Below, piece by piece: positions 1 to 5,690 of a stretch of DNA of 5,690 bases (position 1 is the stretch's first letter; every line of letters starts with the position of its first letter). The stretch lies in NCBI GenBank assembly GCA_021778875.1, contig JAJYBT010000228.1, positions 1 to 5,690 of the forward strand, read 5' to 3'. This DNA is from Acidobacteriota bacterium (lineage in GTDB: Bacteria > Acidobacteriota > Terriglobia > Terriglobales > Acidobacteriaceae). A program made the translations under genes and the position numbers. The notes under the pieces are model-generated. The model was not told the DNA's origin, did not search any database, and saw only the letters and a program-made list of their open reading frames with translations.

Positions 1-453
1 CTCGATGCCATGACCCACGCTGTCGATGTCCAGCCGGATCTTGTCTCCGACCGAAATATCAGCAACGGAGGTCACCTTGAGGTTGGTTGCGCCGGCGGGC
101 GCGTCTGCCGCCAGATAGGCCTGCGTACCGGGCTTGCCGACTGCCGTGACCGTGGCCACCTCATACCGTTCCACGTCTTTGGCGACGGTGGGGTAGGTGG
201 CGCCATAGCCGAGGGCGATCTTCTCGCCCACCTTGAAGCCGTCCACGCTCATCACCGGAATGTTGGTTGCTCCGGCAGGGACGGTGATGACCGGCCCATC
301 GGGCACGGGCTGCCACAGAGTTGTGTGGTTGCTGGCCGCCGTGCCCAGGGAGGCAATCTTGCGGGTCTCCGCGTGGTGGCCGCTGCCGATGGTGATTGTG
401 TCGCCGACCGACATGCCGGCCGTGCTCCTCACATAAAGCGTGCTCTCGCCCGC
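1..453 (-). repeat. Three ~60-residue tandem protein repeats in the C-terminal part of the GH54 enzyme
   Basis: Residues 571-592, 630-651 and 690-711 share the core A-G-x-x-x-[LI]-x-V-x-S-x-x-x-[MFI]-x-V-G-[DE]-x-I, including SVGDTI, KVGEKI and SVGDKI; the second and third also share AGATN. The starts are 59 and 60 residues apart. Each core is followed by a more variable stretch that can be read as beta strands, for example YEVATVTAVG at 667-676. The third unit is cut by the window edge, so the number of copies is unknown. The repeats start straight after the lamin-tail-like segment ending GGFYLLGLSNSGLAVPA. They look like small beta modules. A role in binding polysaccharide or the cell surface is possible but is inference. 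Confidence 0.75.
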
Positions 454-2163
454 GCGCGCCGGAACCGCCAGCCCGGAGTTGGAGAGGCCGAGCAGGTAGA
501 AGCCGCCGGCGGCGAGCTTCGTCCCGGCCGGGATCGTCACCGCGGAGAAGATGGCCTGCTGGGTGGGATGCACAGTCAGCGTCCAGCGGGAGATGTCGAT
601 GCTGCCGGAGCCCGCGTTGTACAGCTCGACGAAGGAGTTTGTTGCATTGGCGGGACCGGAGCCAATGCGGAACTCGTTGATCTTGACCGGGCTCACGTTC
701 CGCACCTTCTCGGCCGTTGTCTCGGACTGCTTTGCGCCGCTTGCTGCGTTGGTCCAGCGGGCGTTGGCGACCAGGTCGCCGTTGTAGGCCGCAGGCCCCG
801 AGGTGACCATGAAGGTCGCGCTCACGCTGGCGCCCGGCGCAACCGGCTCAGGGAAGGTCTTTGACGTCTCGGTGGTGCCCTGGGCAACCGAGGTCCACTG
901 CGGGCCGGGCACGGCAAGGCTCAACTGCAGGCCGGTTGCGGACGCGCCCGTGGTGTTGGTGAACGTTACCGTGGTCTGTTGCGAGGAGCCCGGCGTGAAC
1001 GTCTGCAGCCCCGGCGGAGTGGCCGTTGACGACGCCGGCGCCAGGCTCAGCGGCGGCACGTTGTACCCGGCTGCCACCACGTTGGCCTGCACGCGCTGGT
1101 CAGTGGCATCGGTCGGAAAGGTGCCCGCCGCCGTCATGGCGCCTTCATAAAAGGTGCCCTGCGAGCCGTTGCTGTTGTCGCCGCCGTTGCCCAGCAGAAT
1201 GGCTCCCTGCTTGCGCATGGGGTCATAGGTGGCGTTCACGCGCCGCCCGCTGAACATTACTGACAGCGCGCCCTTTTGCGCATCGCCGCCCATTGAGGTC
1301 CAGTGGTGCGGCTCGCCCTTGGCCATCGCGGTTACGAAGCGCCAGTTGATGGTGGGCAGGTCCGGGCAGCCCTTGGGACCTTCCGGATTCACGCAGCCCA
1401 CCAGGTTGTTTTCCTGGTCCGTCATAATCCACGGCCCGGTCCGGCTGCCGTGATACCACCAGGGTGCGTTGCCAAAGTACAGCGTCTCCATGGTGCCGTT
1501 GTCGTCGTCGCGGCTATCGATCTCCGCGTTGCCGTAGTCGAAGCAGCAGCCGGAGTTGAAGTGCAGGCCATTCACCACCCAGTACTGTCCCTGTGCCTGG
1601 TCGTCCACGGCGGTGCCCTTCGCGTCGTTCTGGCGCAGGCCCATGCCCGGCTCGATGAAGACGCCGTAGGCCTTGTGGCCCATGATGGTGATCGGCGCCA
1701 TGTCGGCGAGCGGCAGGTTGTTGGCTCCACCCATGGATGGGCCGCTGAACCCGCCGCGCGGTGCCTGGGTCAGGTCGTTGTGCCTGGGCGACTGGTCGTA
1801 AATGGTCGTGATCCAGCAGTAGGTGTTGGCGCAGAAGGCATCCTGCGCGGCCGCGTCGGCGTATCCGCCCGCGTCCGGCACCGGCGATGCAGAGGGCTGG
1901 ACGACGCCGATGTCGAGGGTCTTGCCGTCGGACTGGCGCAGGACCTGGTAGAGCGGGCCGTTGTAGGCAGCGTACAGCGCGCGCGTGGTGCTGTGGGCAG
2001 CCACGCACGGGTCGCCGGCAGCAGCGTAGATGTCGCATGGACCCTGCGGCCGCGGCGGGGGAACGTGGGAACCTGTCCCGGACTGTTGCGCCATGGTCAA
2101 CGCGGCGCCGATGAGCGCGAGCGCCAGTGTGAGCATACCTGCAAGATGCATTCTCGTTTTCAT
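1..2163 (-). CDS. abfB: Secreted GH54 alpha-L-arabinofuranosidase with NEW3, lamin-tail-like and tandem-repeat modules (3'-partial)
   Basis: Predicted to hydrolyse terminal alpha-L-arabinofuranosyl residues from arabinan or arabinoxylan outside the cytoplasm. The frame opens with ATG at 2163, preceded by AGGA at 5 nt, and stays open for 721 codons to the left edge. Residues 1-25 are a signal peptide. Residues 41-366 match the GH54 catalytic domain closely, with GPCDIYAAAGDPC (41-53), STTRALYAAYNGPLYQV (58-74), GCCFDYGNAE (205-214), NGTME (222-226) and GGDNSNGSQGTFYEG (327-341). By alignment from memory with Aspergillus kawachii AkAbfB, E251 corresponds to nucleophile Glu221 and D329 to acid/base Asp297. 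Cysteine pairs 43/53, 111/116 and vicinal 206/207 correspond to its three disulfides. The fungal C-terminal CBM42 is not seen. Instead there is a NEW3-like beta domain (about 370-490), a lamin-tail-like domain (about 492-568, VKINEFRIG then FVELYNAGS) and ~60-residue repeats from 571 on. Enzyme family is secure; the later domain names are less so. The symbol follows the fungal family name. Confidence 0.93.
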   Translation of the reverse strand, partial: MKTRMHLAGMLTLALALIGAALTMAQQSGTGSHVPPPRPQGPCDIYAAAGDPCVAAHSTTRALYAAYNGPLYQVLRQSDGKTLDIGVVQPSASPVPDAGGYADAAAQDAFCANTYCWITTIYDQSPRHNDLTQAPRGGFSGPSMGGANNLPLADMAPITIMGHKAYGVFIEPGMGLRQNDAKGTAVDDQAQGQYWVVNGLHFNSGCCFDYGNAEIDSRDDDNGTMETLYFGNAPWWYHGSRTGPWIMTDQENNLVGCVNPEGPKGCPDLPTINWRFVTAMAKGEPHHWTSMGGDAQKGALSVMFSGRRVNATYDPMRKQGAILLGNGGDNSNGSQGTFYEGAMTAAGTFPTDATDQRVQANVVAAGYNVPPLSLAPASSTATPPGLQTFTPGSSQQTTVTFTNTTGASATGLQLSLAVPGPQWTSVAQGTTETSKTFPEPVAPGASVSATFMVTSGPAAYNGDLVANARWTNAASGAKQSETTAEKVRNVSPVKINEFRIGSGPANATNSFVELYNAGSGSIDISRWTLTVHPTQQAIFSAVTIPAGTKLAAGGFYLLGLSNSGLAVPARAGESTLYVRSTAGMSVGDTITIGSGHHAETRKIASLGTAASNHTTLWQPVPDGPVITVPAGATNIPVMSVDGFKVGEKIALGYGATYPTVAKDVERYEVATVTAVGKPGTQAYLAADAPAGATNLKVTSVADISVGDKIRLDIDSVGHGIE
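2089..2163 (-). other. Signal peptide of the GH54 enzyme
   Basis: Residues 1-25 begin with basic residues (MKTRMH), continue with a hydrophobic core (LAGMLTLALALIGAAL) and end in TMA before QQSG, a plausible signal peptidase I site after A25. There is no lipobox cysteine, so export into the periplasm or medium is more likely than lipidation. The catalytic domain begins about 15 residues later, after a short proline-rich linker. Confidence 0.8.
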
Positions 2164-2168
2164 GCGTA

Positions 2169-2173
2169 TCCTG
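2169..2173 (-). promoter_or_regulatory. Ribosome binding site of the GH54 gene
   Basis: On the minus strand CAGGA lies 5 nt upstream of the ATG at 2163. It supports this start over the in-frame ATG at residue 5, which would shorten the positively charged start of the signal peptide. Confidence 0.6.
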
Positions 2174-2203
2174 TCTGACTTGCCGAAATTCTGCGGGCAT
2201 CCG

Positions 2204-2220
2204 GAAGAGATGGGCTCTTC
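2204..2220 (-). other. Small hairpin upstream of the GH54 start
   Basis: GAAGAG at 2204-2209 and CTCTTC at 2215-2220 form a perfect 6-bp stem with a 5-nt loop. It lies 40-57 nt before the GH54 start codon and would fall in its leader RNA if transcription starts further upstream. No U-tract follows, so it is not a typical terminator. It may be chance. Confidence 0.3.
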
Positions 2221-2261
2221 TCTTTGCCTCAAGCCGTGCCGTTTCTGCGAATTTCTCGTCA

Positions 2262-2275
2262 GGAATACGTATACC
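2262..2275. promoter_or_regulatory. Near-palindrome GGAATACGTATACC, possible operator
   Basis: The 8-bp core ATACGTAT (2265-2272) is a perfect palindrome. It is flanked by GG and CC that also pair, with only the 2264/2273 pair mismatched. It sits about 100 bp upstream of the GH54 start and 155 bp upstream of the transporter start. A palindrome with a central CG is the shape of many LacI-family and similar operators, but no regulator gene is in the window, so the assignment is inference. It also holds the minus-strand hexamer TATACG, which could serve as part of a -10, though I see no good -35 for it. Confidence 0.35.
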
Positions 2276-2321
2276 ACCTGATTCGGTGTTCGGATGCATT
2301 GGAAATACAAAAGCGCAGCGA

Positions 2322-2355
2322 TTTGCCGGAACCCGGGCCATCCACTTCCGGCAAA
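2322..2355. repeat. Perfect 10-bp inverted repeat in the divergent promoter region
   Basis: TTTGCCGGAA (2322-2331) and TTCCGGCAAA (2346-2355) are exact reverse complements separated by 14 nt, which begins with the palindrome CCCGGG. The centres are 24 bp apart. The element lies 76-109 nt upstream of the transporter start and about 160 nt upstream of the GH54 start. It could be a paired operator or a stem-loop in the transporter leader. It has no T-run after it, and a terminator between divergent genes would be misplaced. The arms are visible directly in the sequence; the function is not. Confidence 0.7.
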
Positions 2356-2430
2356 CGTGTTCTACGCTGCGGGACCTTTCGCGCCTGTCCGCACCACGGC
2401 GCTGGCCGGTTCCTGTACGTTGAAAGAGAG

Positions 2431-3336
2431 ATGCAGAGTCACGCGGCACAGGTTTCCGATCTGGAGGCGATTGGGTTTGCGCTGGCCGGCTTCACCTTCT
2501 GGGTGCTGGCCGACAGCTCTATCAAGCTGGTGGGGCAGTCCGGGTTGCCGCCGTACGAGATGGTGGCCTTTCTGGGCCTGTTCATGGCCATGTTTCTGGC
2601 CCTGTATGCGGTGGTGCGCGGCCAGGCGCATCGGCTGCGGCCGCACCGCCTGAGCCGCCAGGTGGCGCGGGCCTGCCTGGATATGGCGAACAACGTCTGC
2701 GTGGTCATTGCGCTGCGGCATCTCACGCTCACGCTGTTCTACATCCTCGTCTTTATGGCGCCGATGGTCATTGCGCTGCTGTCGGCCTTGTTCCTGCGCG
2801 AGGGGCTGCCGTGGAAGAAGCTCGCGGCCATCGTGGCCGGATTTGCGGGCGTGGTGATTGCGGTGCATCCGTGGAGCGGCGCCCGCGAAGGCGACTGGGT
2901 CGGCATCGGCGCATGCATGGTGTGTGTCGCGTGCTTCTCTGTGAACATGGTGTGGTCGCGCGTGCTAACGCGGACTGAGCCGCCGGAGAGCCTGGCATTC
3001 TTCTCCGGCCTGGTGACGGCCGTGGTGGGGTTTGCGCTCATGCTCACGGTGCATGCCGAGCCGCTGACCGCGCGGTTGACGGCGGGACTGTTCGCCATGG
3101 GCCTGTTCTGCGCGCTCGGCACGCTGTGCTTTTACATCGCGGTCAAGCACACCTCCGCGGCAAACGTATCGCAGTACCACTACACGCAGCTGGTGACCGG
3201 CACGCTGATCTCGTATCTGGTGTGGCACGACATGCCGGGGCTATACGTGCTGATGGGCGGGTCGCTGATTCTTGCGTCCGGCCTTTACATTGCCCTGGCC
3301 GCGCGCGAAGTGGTGCCGCTGACCGAGGGCAGTTGA
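2431..3336 (+). CDS. EamA/DMT-superfamily membrane transporter
   Basis: A 301-residue inner-membrane protein of the drug/metabolite transporter superfamily. It has about ten hydrophobic segments: roughly residues 11-33, 41-62, 78-97, 101-122, 128-146, 155-178, 188-207, 214-238, 246-264 and 268-289. They form two EamA halves (about 12-145 and 155-290), the normal length and layout of the family. Typical features are the HLTLTLFYILVFMAPMVIAL segment (97-116) at the end of the first half, followed by LREGLPWKKLAAIVAGFAGV (122-141). Substrate cannot be told from the sequence; family members export or import amino acids, nucleotide sugars and other metabolites. The ATG at 2431 is chosen because it begins just before the first membrane segment and follows purine-rich GAAAGAGAG. 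The frame is open back to an ATG at 2224, but those 69 codons give a charged, non-membrane stretch and run through the intergenic repeats. It is divergent from the GH54 gene and convergent with mtgA. Confidence 0.9.
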   Translation: MQSHAAQVSDLEAIGFALAGFTFWVLADSSIKLVGQSGLPPYEMVAFLGLFMAMFLALYAVVRGQAHRLRPHRLSRQVARACLDMANNVCVVIALRHLTLTLFYILVFMAPMVIALLSALFLREGLPWKKLAAIVAGFAGVVIAVHPWSGAREGDWVGIGACMVCVACFSVNMVWSRVLTRTEPPESLAFFSGLVTAVVGFALMLTVHAEPLTARLTAGLFAMGLFCALGTLCFYIAVKHTSAANVSQYHYTQLVTGTLISYLVWHDMPGLYVLMGGSLILASGLYIALAAREVVPLTEGS

Positions 3337-3393
3337 GAGCGGCGGATTCGCAAGTCAGCGAGTCGGCGGATTACCGTCGCAAGCGCCGTGCGA
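3337..3393. other. Short convergent intergenic gap
   Basis: This is the 57-nt gap between the transporter stop and the mtgA stop. It holds two copies of CGGCGGATT (3340-3348 and 3364-3372), each followed by TCGCAAG (3348-3354 and 3377-3383), which make an imperfect direct repeat. CGGCG at 3364-3368 can pair with CGCCG at 3384-3388, a weak 5-bp stem without a T-tract. I see no convincing terminator for either gene. Confidence 0.5.
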
Positions 3394-4140
3394 TTACCAG
3401 CCCACCTGGCGCATTCGCTCCAGGATAATCTCGCTGTAGCGATTCATGCGATCAGGCCGGCGCCTGCGCGGGGCCGGAAGAATGGCGGCAAGTCGTGCTG
3501 CCTGCTCGCGACCCACATTTCGCGCGGCGGTTCCGTCGTAGGCGCGGCACGCTGCCTCTGCGCCGTACACGCCGGGTCCCCACTCCACCACGTTGAGATA
3601 CAGCTCCAGGATGCGCCGTTTGCCAAGAATGAGCTCGGCCATCGGCACCAGCGTGAACTCCGCGCCCTTGCGCAGAAACGAGCGGCCTGTTCCGAAGAAC
3701 AGGTTCTTGACCAGCTGTTGCGTCAGGGTCGAGGCTCCGCGGATGCGGCCGCCCTCCAGGTCGCCTTCGGCGGCAATCTGCATCTGTTGCCAATCGAACC
3801 CATGGTGCTGGTAGAAGCGCGCATCTTCTGCGGAGATGACCGCGTGCTGCAGATTAGGCGAGATCTGGCTGAGCGGAACAAAAGCGTACCGCTTGCGATA
3901 CGGCGCGCTCTGAAACCAGGACTGCACGCGGCGTTCCATCTGTACCGCCGTTGTCGGCGGATCGATCCATCGCGCGGCCACCAGGCTGAGCACGGCAAGC
4001 AGCCATGCAGACGCCACGCCAACGGCAAACCACAGGGCGATGGCGCGCAGAGAAATCCTGCGGCGCCGGGCAGGGACATGCGTATCTTGCGTTTCCGTCA
4101 CACTCCAGAATAATCGCCGAGGCCGCATCGCGCTCGCCAC
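3394..4140 (-). CDS. mtgA: Monofunctional biosynthetic peptidoglycan glycosyltransferase (GT51)
   Basis: Polymerises lipid II into glycan strands on the outer face of the cytoplasmic membrane, without a transpeptidase domain. The product is 248 residues, the usual MtgA length (E. coli about 242). It has a basic cytoplasmic start (RRRR at 25-28), one membrane anchor (about 31-57) and then a GT51 domain. The GT51 motifs are in order: EDARFYQHHGFDW (105-117) with catalytic E105, GASTLTQQLVKNLF (135-148), RKGAEF (157-162) with the second conserved E161, and KRRILELYLNVVEWGPGVYG (174-193). The chain ends at residue 248 with no penicillin-binding domain, so it is not a truncated class A PBP. The start given is GTG at 4140, 17 nt after the stop of the upstream FUSC gene. 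The in-frame ATG at 4128 has a slightly better purine-rich stretch (GGTGGCGAG) before it and is a real alternative; neither has a strong Shine-Dalgarno. It is probably translated from the same message as the FUSC gene. Confidence 0.93.
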   Translation of the reverse strand: MASAMRPRRLFWSVTETQDTHVPARRRRISLRAIALWFAVGVASAWLLAVLSLVAARWIDPPTTAVQMERRVQSWFQSAPYRKRYAFVPLSQISPNLQHAVISAEDARFYQHHGFDWQQMQIAAEGDLEGGRIRGASTLTQQLVKNLFFGTGRSFLRKGAEFTLVPMAELILGKRRILELYLNVVEWGPGVYGAEAACRAYDGTAARNVGREQAARLAAILPAPRRRRPDRMNRYSEIILERMRQVGW

Positions 4141-4157
4141 CGGCAGGAGGATCTGCT

Positions 4158-5690
4158 TTAGTAGCTATCGGCACGAATCTCTGCGCATTGCTGCCACAGA
4201 ATCGAGTATGCTTCGCGAACGCCTGCAGGCGACTCCGGTGGCGCGGCGTGCATGTCGCTCTGTGCGGATGGGTCTTCCAGCAGGATGGCCATCCGCCGCA
4301 GACCGTCTGCGATGCGGTCCTCCTGCGCTCGGCCGGGAGGGCGATGCGTAGCGAAGGCATCCTCTTTCGCGCGGTCCTGTGCCGCGACGTGAAGCATCAG
4401 GCTTCCCGCACTCGATATTGCATTCTGGATTGCTTCGCTCATCTCCATGTCTCTTTGCATATGCTGATCGAGCTCATAGGGGATTGCCTCTGCCAGGCCG
4501 CGCGTCTCCACAACGATGCTCTGAGCCTCTTCCCGCAAGGCATTGATCTGATCGGCAGGCACGTTGCCAAAACGCGGCAACACATCCGCCACCACGCGAA
4601 GCAGCCGCGCAAGGTTGCGGCGCATCTTCTCAACCGCGCGCTCAGGATGCAGCCTGTGAAAGATAGCCCACATGACCACCAACGCAAGCAGGATTCCCAG
4701 CAGTCGATCGCGCCCCAGCGTCATGATTGTGGGAGCACCGAACCCGTGCGCCAGATCAATGTGCGCGTGTTCTCCAAGTTTGCCAAGCGGAATGGCGTAC
4801 TCCTGAAATACCACAAGGTAGAAAGCAAAGACGATCTGCAGGCCGATATAACCGAGGTGCGCGCTGCGTGCGATCCACGCGGCCAGAAAAGAAACACACG
4901 CCACGGAAAGCAGGAAAGGCAACAGCGTATCCGAGAACGGATAGACAAATACGATGCAGCCAATTCCGAAGATCACTCCGCCGATCAGCGCGCCCACAAT
5001 GCGAAAGAGCATCTTCTGATTGGTTGTCCCGGATGTGCTTAAGCCGGCTACAAGCACCGTCAGCGTAGCGGTGGAGATTCCCGGCCACGCCAGCGCGTTA
5101 TAGATGATGTAACACAGCGTTGCGCACAAGCTCAGCTTCGCGGCATAGGCCAGGTATTCGCGATTCGTCCACGCATCCGCCTTGAACAACGGCTCTTTCT
5201 TTTGTTGCGGCAAATCCACAGCCGCATACTGCCGCGTTGGCCTGCTGACCGCCGCCAGGTTATACAGCGTTTGAAAGAGGGTGCGGAAGGGCGCGTGCAG
5301 GCGCGCGATGTCTTCATCCGGGTTGGTTACTTCCTCGAATCGTCCAGTCTCAATTGCATGCAGCGTATGTGCAATCCGTGTTGCCGCAGGCTTCCAGCTC
5401 TCGTCCATTCCTTCTGAAGACTGTCTTCCAAAAGATGCAGCCTGGTCGAGCAGCCGCGCTAAAAACGGGATGACCGCGGAATGAACAGCAACTTCAGTGC
5501 CATGAGCCATGGGCTGGGACTGCACTTCCTTCAGCAGCGAAAGCATCTTGCCCTGCCCAGCGAATGCATAGCGCGAAACGGCTGCAATGGCTGGCTTGAG
5601 CTGATCGCCTGAATTCTCCATGCCGTATAGCGCGAACATCGCACGGAGAGCTTTCAGCCTTGCAGCGATCTCCAATTGCAAGGCGCGCTG
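4158..5690 (-). CDS. FUSC/MdtO-like inner-membrane protein, C-terminal 510 residues (5'-partial)
   Basis: The frame is open from the right edge to TAA at 4158-4160. A TTG at 5681 is only an internal codon, since reading continues through it to 5690. The visible part starts with a soluble, largely helical segment (1-177), followed by a membrane block of about six segments (roughly 178-199, 204-220, 229-249, 254-275, 279-299 and 327-346) and a helical cytoplasmic tail (347-510). The block has the FUSC pattern: NQKMLFRIVGALIGGVIFGI (224-243) and later GRDRLLGILLALVVM (326-340). This matches the second half of fusaric-acid-resistance/MdtO-type proteins, which are about 650-750 residues with a first membrane block at the N-terminus; that block would be beyond the edge. 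Such proteins often work with an HlyD-type periplasmic adaptor in efflux of aromatic acids or other toxic compounds, and a partner gene may lie upstream out of view. Substrate unknown. Just downstream on the same strand is mtgA. Confidence 0.85.
   Translation of the reverse strand, partial: QRALQLEIAARLKALRAMFALYGMENSGDQLKPAIAAVSRYAFAGQGKMLSLLKEVQSQPMAHGTEVAVHSAVIPFLARLLDQAASFGRQSSEGMDESWKPAATRIAHTLHAIETGRFEEVTNPDEDIARLHAPFRTLFQTLYNLAAVSRPTRQYAAVDLPQQKKEPLFKADAWTNREYLAYAAKLSLCATLCYIIYNALAWPGISTATLTVLVAGLSTSGTTNQKMLFRIVGALIGGVIFGIGCIVFVYPFSDTLLPFLLSVACVSFLAAWIARSAHLGYIGLQIVFAFYLVVFQEYAIPLGKLGEHAHIDLAHGFGAPTIMTLGRDRLLGILLALVVMWAIFHRLHPERAVEKMRRNLARLLRVVADVLPRFGNVPADQINALREEAQSIVVETRGLAEAIPYELDQHMQRDMEMSEAIQNAISSAGSLMLHVAAQDRAKEDAFATHRPPGRAQEDRIADGLRRMAILLEDPSAQSDMHAAPPESPAGVREAYSILWQQCAEIRADSY

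Noticed and set aside
10..2178. Long plus-strand open frames at 10-864 and 1303-2178
   Set aside because: They are antisense to the GH54 gene, whose frame has strong family motifs throughout. Their translations are rich in Arg, Gly, Ala and Val with no recognisable domain, as expected of shadow frames in GC-rich DNA.
2282..2311. Sigma70-like promoter for the transporter (TTCGGT ... TACAAA)
   Set aside because: The -35 match is poor and the spacer would be 18 bp; similar matches can be found elsewhere in the region, so it is not reported as a feature.
2224..2430. N-terminal extension of the transporter from the ATG at 2224
   Set aside because: The extra 69 residues are charged, have no transporter similarity and cover the intergenic inverted repeats. 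The ATG at 2431 gives the normal family length.
1514..2449. Minus-strand 311-codon open frame overlapping the GH54 start
   Set aside because: It is in a different frame from the GH54 gene and its product is low-complexity Arg/His/Gly-rich with no domain. It also crosses the intergenic region and the start of the divergent transporter.
3364..3388. Bidirectional terminator between the transporter and mtgA
   Set aside because: Only a 5-bp stem with a 15-nt loop and no T-run can be formed.
3388..5042. Plus-strand open frames at 3388-4113 and 4005-5042
   Set aside because: They lie antisense to mtgA and the FUSC gene, both supported by family motifs, and their translations show no domain.
5679..5681. 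TTG as start codon of the FUSC gene
   Set aside because: The frame remains open to the window edge and the visible part lacks the N-terminal membrane block of the family, so the true start is outside.

Overview
The window is GC-rich and gene-dense, and all four genes in it are bacterial in style: one has a Sec signal peptide, another a short upstream Shine-Dalgarno, and spacing is tight. The gene content is a secreted arabinofuranosidase with extra carbohydrate-enzyme-type modules, a drug/metabolite transporter, a peptidoglycan glycosyltransferase and an FUSC-type membrane protein. It fits a soil, plant-polymer-degrading bacterium. A member of the Acidobacteriota (Terriglobia) is my best guess, but this is inferred from the gene mix and not from any marker gene.

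Layout. (1) Positions 1-2163, minus strand: a secreted GH54 alpha-L-arabinofuranosidase with its N-terminus in the window. It is open for 721 codons and runs off the left edge without a stop. It has a signal peptide, a GH54 catalytic domain, a NEW3-like beta domain, a lamin-tail-like domain and at least three ~60-residue tandem repeats. (2) Positions 2164-2430: a divergent intergenic region holding a perfect 10-bp inverted repeat, a near-palindrome centred on ATACGTAT and a small hairpin. (3) Positions 2431-3336, plus strand: a 10-TM EamA/DMT-family transporter. (4) Positions 3337-3393: a short convergent gap with no convincing terminator. (5) Positions 3394-4140, minus strand: mtgA, a monofunctional peptidoglycan glycosyltransferase. 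(6) Positions 4158-5690, minus strand: the C-terminal 510 residues of an FUSC/MdtO-like membrane protein whose start lies beyond the right edge. It ends 17 nt before mtgA on the same strand, so the two are probably co-transcribed.

How they work together. The arabinofuranosidase would release arabinose from arabinan or arabinoxylan outside the cytoplasm. The divergently transcribed transporter shares its upstream region and could share regulation, but nothing in it shows arabinose transport. The FUSC-mtgA pair forms a separate envelope-related unit. I see no CRISPR, tRNA, rRNA, insertion sequence or phage gene, and no clear new defence or biosynthetic system. The most unusual items are the modular C-terminus of the GH54 enzyme and the inverted repeats in the divergent promoter region.
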